12,808 bases of DNA from Bacilli bacterium (GTDB lineage Bacteria > Bacillota_I > Bacilli_A > RF39 > UBA660), in NCBI GenBank assembly GCA_028685275.1, contig JAQUEG010000004.1, positions 1,813-14,620 of the forward strand, read 5' to 3'. Below the pieces are notes generated by a model, which was not told where the DNA came from, made no database searches, and saw nothing but the letters and a program-made list of their open reading frames with translations. The position numbers were made by a program, and so were the translations under genes. Below, piece after piece: positions 8,343 through 12,808 of the stretch (position 1 is its first letter; each line of letters starts with the position of its first letter).

Positions 8343-8645
8343 TCACTCCTCATTATTAGTTTCTTTTATATTTTTACCACTTAATAAAATGGTTTTCAGT
8401 GCTAAAACGGTTAAGGAATCAATAATAATATCATTTTTTATTTCATCATTTTTATTAATAATTGATAATTCAGTACACCCTAAAATAATTTTTTCGACTC
8501 CTTGTGCTACTAATGAATCAATAATTTGATGAAATGATTCTATATCAATTTCTTTACCAGCTTTAATACCATCATAAATTAATTCATCTACTTTAACTTG
8601 TTCTTCTTCGGTCGGAAGAATACATTTTATTCCATACTTATTCAT
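8343..8645 (-). CDS. Aspartate racemase, C-terminal fragment after an in-frame stop
   Basis: This is the second half of the racemase domain that begins in the upstream gene. Homology resumes directly after the TGA at 8694-8696: 16 codons (LLATKATVEHHLYEKV, 8646-8693) lead in frame into the ATG at 8643-8645. The 100 residues include ILGCTEL with C57, the second catalytic Cys of the Asp/Glu racemase family; the first Cys is in the upstream part. Half an active site is useless alone. No Shine-Dalgarno precedes the ATG. It ends on TGA (8343-8345), overlapping the pyk ribosome site. With the internal TGA read as sense, the whole protein has 650 residues. I read it as part of one gene, not a separate one. 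Confidence 0.85.
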   Translation of the reverse strand: MNKYGIKCILPTEEEQVKVDELIYDGIKAGKEIDIESFHQIIDSLVAQGVEKIILGCTELSIINKNDEIKNDIIIDSLTVLALKTILLSGKNIKETNNEE

Positions 8646-8693
8646 TACTTTTTCATATAAATGATGTTCAACCGTAGCTTTAGTTGCTAAAAG

Positions 8694-8696
8694 TCA
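8694..8696 (-). other. In-frame TGA interrupting the ligase-racemase gene
   Basis: The reading is AAA AAA GTG TGA CTT TTA GCA ACT, i.e. KKV-stop-LLAT. Aspartate racemases normally read KVGLLAT here, so the stop replaces a Gly and a single GGA to TGA change (G to T on the coding strand) explains it. UGA followed by C is a comparatively leaky stop context. Confidence 0.9.
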
Positions 8697-10295
8697 CACT
8701 TTTTTTAATTCCGGATTTTCTTTTAAAGCATAAAGAATTGTTTCCTCAATTATATTAATAATCGGAATATTAACTTTACCTTTAATTTGTTTATAAAAAG
8801 CATGAACAGTATTACAAGGAATAACAATGAAATTAGCCCCCATTTGCTCTAATTTCTTGGCATCTTCAATCATTTTTAAAGCTGGATTTTCTATCCCTTT
8901 ATACATTAAATATTGGGTTCGATCAGGAATTGTCGCATGGTTAATTACAATCATATTAACATGATCTTGATCTTTATTAGCATCTGTATTATTAATTACT
9001 AAATCCATAAAATAAGTTGTAGCCAGTGGCCCTAAACCACCTATTACCCCAACAAACTTCTCTTTTTTAATTGATTCTTTAATAATCTCATAATATTTAT
9101 AATATTTACGAATTTGATTTAACATACTAGCTTTAATATAAAAGTAACGTTTAAAATTCATATCTTTTTTATAAATTAAAGGATGACTAACTTGTTTCTT
9201 TTTAATTAAAATTTTAACTTGTTTTTTTAACTCTTGATCATGTAAATAACGAAATAAAATAAGCTTTGGTACTGCCAAAAATAAATGTTCTTTTTTCGCT
9301 ACTATTGGTTTTATTTCTTTATCATAAATATACTCATCAACAATAAACTTTGCCACATTGTAACCACTAGCAGTAACATAATAATTACTGCGCCCTAAAC
9401 GGGTATTAATTTCAAAGAATTTATATTTTCCATCACGCGGATCATATTTAATATCAAAATTAGAAAAACCAGTATATTTTACATGCTCTAAAAATCTTTT
9501 TGCTTGCGCAAAAATTTCTTCATTTACTTCATTCTTAATAGCTACATAATTACCAATCGCTCCTGGTGTATGTTCTTCTAATAATACATGTCCTAAAGCA
9601 TAAAATTTTACTTTCCCTTTTTTATCACTATAACAAGTTAAAACATACATATTAGAATCAGCGCCTGGAATATAATCTTGAATTAAAAACTTTCCCTCAT
9701 AACTAGATGTTCTTAAATTATTAAGCATTGTTTCTAATTCATTTTGATCATGAAATTTAAAACCTTTTTTCTTTCCTGGAAATTGAGCATAATGATATGC
9801 TACCCCGTCTACTGCTTTCGCTGCCACTGGATAACCAAAATTAAAATCTAATTTAGTGTTTTCTTTTACATCATAAACAAAAGTTTCGGGATGATCAATC
9901 TCTAATTCGGAACATATTTGATAAAATGAATCTTTCATCACTAATTTCTTCATTAAATTATAACTAACATATGGAATGATATAATACTTAGCAAGTTTTT
10001 TCTTATTTTGGACAATCATTTTTATATACCAATCACCGCAAGCAAAAAGAATTAATTTCTTATTACTTTTATTTTTAGCAATCGTAATTAACGTTTCAAT
10101 AAAAACATCTTTTTCTTCTAATCTTTCTTCCACGATATTTTCAATTATTTTACTATTATTAGAAGGACCCCATAAGTATTTACTTAATACAATTGATTTT
10201 ACTTGATACTCCTCATGAAAAGTACGTGCGATTGTATAAGCATTAATATCTGCTCCAATAATAACTGGCATGAATGGTTGTTCTTTAATTAGCAT
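8694..10295 (-). CDS. D-aspartate ligase (ATP-grasp, Aslfm-like) fused to aspartate racemase N-terminal half
   Basis: Residues 1-405 resemble the Enterococcus faecium D-aspartate ligase, which joins the beta-carboxyl of D-Asp to the stem-peptide Lys of peptidoglycan precursors using ATP. Landmarks, judged from memory of that family: FMPVIIGADINAY, ACGDWY (85-90), SFYQICSE, FLIQDYIPGADSNM (203-216), PGAIGNYVAI (244-253), and TGFSNFDIKYDPRDGKY with FEINTRLGRS (294-303), the ATP-grasp metal and nucleotide region. Residues 413-533 start an Asp/Glu racemase domain: VGVIGGLGPLAT, IPDRTQY and PCNTVH with the first catalytic C494. The frame ends at TGA in mid-domain. The ligase half is complete. The ATG at 10293-10295 has SD GAGGTG (10301-10306) at 5 bases. 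It follows the M23 gene by 23 bases, so they are probably co-transcribed. The amino-acid substrate is inferred from family and fusion partner. Confidence 0.88.
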   Translation of the reverse strand: MLIKEQPFMPVIIGADINAYTIARTFHEEYQVKSIVLSKYLWGPSNNSKIIENIVEERLEEKDVFIETLITIAKNKSNKKLILFACGDWYIKMIVQNKKKLAKYYIIPYVSYNLMKKLVMKDSFYQICSELEIDHPETFVYDVKENTKLDFNFGYPVAAKAVDGVAYHYAQFPGKKKGFKFHDQNELETMLNNLRTSSYEGKFLIQDYIPGADSNMYVLTCYSDKKGKVKFYALGHVLLEEHTPGAIGNYVAIKNEVNEEIFAQAKRFLEHVKYTGFSNFDIKYDPRDGKYKFFEINTRLGRSNYYVTASGYNVAKFIVDEYIYDKEIKPIVAKKEHLFLAVPKLILFRYLHDQELKKQVKILIKKKQVSHPLIYKKDMNFKRYFYIKASMLNQIRKYYKYYEIIKESIKKEKFVGVIGGLGPLATTYFMDLVINNTDANKDQDHVNMIVINHATIPDRTQYLMYKGIENPALKMIEDAKKLEQMGANFIVIPCNTVHAFYKQIKGKVNIPIINIIEETILYALKENPELKKV

Positions 10296-10318
10296 TTTTT
10301 CACCTCATTATTTTAATA

Positions 10319-11527
10319 TTAATTATATTTGTTTATGCGATTATACCAATAAGTACTTTTATTTGATGGGAAATTAACTACAGCACGAGGATTAACTAAA
10401 TGATCAACAAAAGCAGCATATGTACTATAATCTTTATAATATAAACCAGTAGCAATTGAAAGATGAAGATGAGGACCAGTAGAATTACCAGTGCTACCCA
10501 TAATTGCTAATACCGTATCTTTGGTTACTAAATCACCCTTTTTTACCTTAATGGTACCTGTTTTTAAATGTAAATATTGGGAGGTGTATTTTTTTCCATT
10601 AATATTATGATGAATAGTAATATAATTACCCATTGAACTAGTATATCCAATAACTACTACTTTCCCATTAGCAGCTGCATATATTTTAGTATTATATTTA
10701 TCCGAATTACTTAAATCAATACCAGAATGAAACTTTTTAGTTCCGTATATAGGATGAATTCGGTCACCATATTCACTAGTTACATATCCTTGTACCATTG
10801 GTCGCCAAAATCTAGTGTCAGGAGGTAATAAACGATTAGCACATACATTTATATCTTCGTTCGCACCACAACCAGCTTTTTCATACATATCAATAACTCC
10901 ACGCGCGGTTTTTATTTCATCAGCAATACTACGTTCAAATTCATATAAATTATTTTTTTCCTTATCTAAAGAATTTATTTTGGCTTTTAAATTAATTTCC
11001 TTTTGTTTTAAATCTTCTTTATGTTTTTTTAATTCAATTTTACGATTTTCATTCGCTTCAATCATATCATTCATTTCATTAATTAAATCATTATTATGTT
11101 TAGTTAATTGTTCACTAACTGACATTCGATAAATAAAATCAGTAATTGAGTCGGCTTCAAAAATAAACTCTAAATAAATGGAGTTTCCTGATGATAACTG
11201 TAAATTATTAATAGTTGCTTTAATTTCCTGATCTTTTTCGATTATGTTTTGATCTAATTCTTTAATTTCTGCCGTTTTTTGAATTATTTCATCATTAATA
11301 TTTTCAATATCAATATTAATTTGACCAATTTCATTACGAGTTTGCGTAATTCGTTGTTCCGTATTTGTTATTTGCTTTTTATTAGCTTTATCTTTCGCTT
11401 CTAATTCATTTAATTCGGCTTTTAAATCATTAATTGTTTTTGCTTCTACTTTTATATTAGACCAACTTAAAAAACAACTACTTAGTAATATTAATACAAT
11501 TATTAAATTAATTAATTTTTTTAACAT
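10319..11527 (-). CDS. PcsB/CwlO-like coiled-coil M23 peptidoglycan hydrolase
   Basis: A 402-residue exported cell-wall hydrolase. The N-terminus is a signal sequence: hydrophobic 5-17, then a lipobox-like LSSC (15-18) and also a type I site candidate VEA at 27-29, so it may be either a lipoprotein or a released protein. Residues 31-210 are long coiled coil broken by SIYLEFIFEADSITDFIYRM (116-135), the pattern in PcsB, CwlO and EnvC-type partners of the FtsEX complex. The M23 domain covers 245-385 with complete metal and catalytic residues: H267 and D271 (HSGID), H320 (YLHL), H353 and H355 (HLHL). Two Cys (C220, C229) in the linker could form a disulfide. The start is ATG 11525-11527 with AAGGG (11537-11541). 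Activation by FtsEX is inferred from architecture; ftsEX is not in the window. Confidence 0.92.
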   Translation of the reverse strand: MLKKLINLIIVLILLSSCFLSWSNIKVEAKTINDLKAELNELEAKDKANKKQITNTEQRITQTRNEIGQINIDIENINDEIIQKTAEIKELDQNIIEKDQEIKATINNLQLSSGNSIYLEFIFEADSITDFIYRMSVSEQLTKHNNDLINEMNDMIEANENRKIELKKHKEDLKQKEINLKAKINSLDKEKNNLYEFERSIADEIKTARGVIDMYEKAGCGANEDINVCANRLLPPDTRFWRPMVQGYVTSEYGDRIHPIYGTKKFHSGIDLSNSDKYNTKIYAAANGKVVVIGYTSSMGNYITIHHNINGKKYTSQYLHLKTGTIKVKKGDLVTKDTVLAIMGSTGNSTGPHLHLSIATGLYYKDYSTYAAFVDHLVNPRAVVNFPSNKSTYWYNRINKYN

Positions 11528-11559
11528 ATTATCAATCCCTTTATTAATTTTGTACTTAA

Positions 11560-11568
11560 ATTATAACA
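11560..11568 (-). promoter_or_regulatory. Candidate extended -10 promoter ahead of the PcsB-like gene
   Basis: TGTTATAAT, a consensus -10 with the TG extension, in the 48-base gap after dnaE and 32 bases before the M23 start. No recognisable -35 (that position falls in the dnaE 3' end, reading CGAGAA). It could be an internal promoter; in DNA this AT-rich, chance matches are common. Confidence 0.45.
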
Positions 11569-11575
11569 TAATAAT

Positions 11576-12808
11576 TTATAATTTCTCGATTTTGGAAGCA
11601 ATTAATTGATAACTTGACATTCGCTTTTCAACCTTACCAAAAATTAAATAAATAGCATCTTTTTTTATATTTTGATATAAACTATATATTTTGGGAAACA
11701 TGACAATATCAACCATCCCAACTTCATCACTGCCACTAATAAAAGCCATTTCTTCTCCTTTTTTTGTTTTTATAACTCTTATTTTTTCTACTTTAATAAT
11801 TAAATTAACCATTTGATCAAAATAATTAGATAAATCAATCGTAGGAATTGCATTAGGAATTTTAGTTTTATATTTAGTAGTAGGATGAGAACGTAAACTT
11901 ATACCTAAACAAATAATTTCCCTTTTAATTAATTCATCTTGATCAAATTCAGAAACAACTTCCATTATTGGTTTATCAATTAATGAGTCATCTAGTTTAT
12001 TATATATTTCCGCATAATTAATGGCTTTTTTTAAATTATGATGTAATGTTTTTTGATTATAACCAAAAACGCGAAAGCAACCAGCATCAATTAATGTTTC
12101 AATCGTTTTATTATTAACTGCTATTCCATAAGTACGTCCAACAAAATTAAAGAAATCAGTAAATTCACCTTTCATTCTTTCTTTAATTATCTCTTTACAA
12201 GTAATACCACCAACATTTTTAATCGCTGCTAAACTAAATCTAATTCCTAATTCTTCACTTTTATAATGGTAATCACTCATATTTATATCAGGTCCTAAAA
12301 CGGGAATGCCTAATGCTTTACATTCAGTTAAATATAATTTAGTTTTACTTTCATTACCAAGCGCATTAGTTAATAAACTACTTATAAAATATTTTGGATA
12401 ATGCACTTTTAAATAAGCCATCCGATAACCAATTAAAGCATACGCAACCGAATGTGCTCGGTTAAAACCATAATCAGCAAATTTTAAAATTAATTTATAT
12501 ACTTTAATTGCGGTCTTTTCATCATAACCTTTATCAATACTTTGTTTAATAAATTTAGTTTGTTCTTGCTCTAAAACTTCTCGTTTTTTCTTACTCATTG
12601 CTCTTCTTAATACATCAGCTTCCCCTAAAGAATAACCAGCCATGATATTAGCAATTTGCATAATTTGTTCTTGATAGACAATAATGCCATAAGTAGGCTC
12701 TAAAACTGGTTTTAAATCAGGATGTAAATAATCAATCTTTTCTTGCTTATATTTTCGTTTTATATAATGACCAATATTAGCCATCGGTCCTGGACGAAAT
12801 ACAGCAAC
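11576..12808 (-). CDS. dnaE: DNA polymerase III DnaE-type alpha subunit, C-terminal part
   Basis: The frame is open to the window edge; the eight codons before the first ATG (12784) read VAVFRPGP, which with the following M gives the conserved FRPGPM of DnaE, so the gene continues upstream and the start is outside. The 410 visible residues hold the end of the polymerase core (PTYGIIVYQEQIMQIA, LRRAMSKKK, FADYGFNRAHSVAYALIGYRMAYLK), a helix-hairpin-helix region (SLAAIKNVGG..., then TIETLIDAGCF) and an OB-fold segment near the end. It stops shortly after the OB fold with ASKIEKL and no clear clamp motif. This short C-terminus fits the Gram-positive DnaE that extends RNA primers beside PolC. The catalytic palm and PHP domains lie beyond the window. 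It is 48 bases upstream of the PcsB-like gene. Confidence 0.95.
   Translation of the reverse strand, partial: VAVFRPGPMANIGHYIKRKYKQEKIDYLHPDLKPVLEPTYGIIVYQEQIMQIANIMAGYSLGEADVLRRAMSKKKREVLEQEQTKFIKQSIDKGYDEKTAIKVYKLILKFADYGFNRAHSVAYALIGYRMAYLKVHYPKYFISSLLTNALGNESKTKLYLTECKALGIPVLGPDINMSDYHYKSEELGIRFSLAAIKNVGGITCKEIIKERMKGEFTDFFNFVGRTYGIAVNNKTIETLIDAGCFRVFGYNQKTLHHNLKKAINYAEIYNKLDDSLIDKPIMEVVSEFDQDELIKREIICLGISLRSHPTTKYKTKIPNAIPTIDLSNYFDQMVNLIIKVEKIRVIKTKKGEEMAFISGSDEVGMVDIVMFPKIYSLYQNIKKDAIYLIFGKVEKRMSSYQLIASKIEKL

Noticed and set aside
8343..10295. Mycoplasma-type code with TGA = Trp, or selenocysteine at the TGA
   Set aside because: Trp is always TGG in the genes read, the position is Gly in the family, and the racemase appears to end on TGA. 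A code change would not explain the TAA in polC either.
10815..11132. Plus-strand frame opposite the coiled-coil region (also 2733-2945, 3282-3829, 8326-8529)
   Set aside because: These are antisense to conserved domains, with Ser/Phe/Ile-rich translations typical of antisense of Lys/Glu-rich coding DNA.
1..12808. CRISPR array, insertion sequence, tRNA, rRNA or riboswitch
   Set aside because: No regularly spaced long repeats, no transposase motifs, no cloverleaf or rRNA-like GC-rich block, and intergenic gaps are too short (under 160 bases) for most riboswitches.

Overview
This is a very AT-rich window in which every supported gene lies on the minus strand, so transcription runs from high to low coordinates. 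The gene set (PolC-type plus DnaE-type replicative polymerases, mraZ-rsmH at the head of a division and cell-wall cluster, two secreted M23 endopeptidases, an Enterococcus-type D-aspartate ligase) points to a low-GC Firmicute close to the Mollicutes or Erysipelotrichia that still has a peptidoglycan wall. Trp is written TGG throughout and the aspartate racemase appears to end on TGA, so the standard bacterial code (TGA = stop) is the working assumption. Species cannot be read from this sequence.

Layout in transcription order. (1) 12808-6926: dnaE (5' end outside the window), a PcsB/CwlO-like M23 hydrolase, a D-aspartate ligase fused to an aspartate racemase, and pyruvate kinase (pyk). Gaps are short or overlapping and the group ends at a strong hairpin plus T-tract (6863-6900). 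(2) 6860-2549: polC with its own extended -10 promoter. (3) 2545-992: a membrane-anchored LysM-G5-M23 endopeptidase with its own promoter and terminator. (4) 905-1: mraZ and the start of rsmH, behind a promoter whose start region carries four GTGG repeats spaced exactly 10 bp, a textbook MraZ operator.

Functionally the window joins replication (PolC, DnaE) with wall building and remodelling. The ligase-racemase gene would make D-Asp and attach it to the peptidoglycan stem peptide, the PcsB-like enzyme would cut peptide cross-links at division, and mraZ-rsmH opens the division cluster.

The most unusual points are these. Two otherwise intact, full-length reading frames are each broken by a single in-frame stop: TAA in polC at 3161-3163 and TGA in the racemase half at 8694-8696. 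The D-Asp ligase and Asp racemase are fused in one frame. Pyruvate kinase has Lys where K+-dependent enzymes have the K+-site Glu. No mobile elements, CRISPR arrays, tRNAs or rRNAs were seen, and there is no gene-free stretch over 300 bases.
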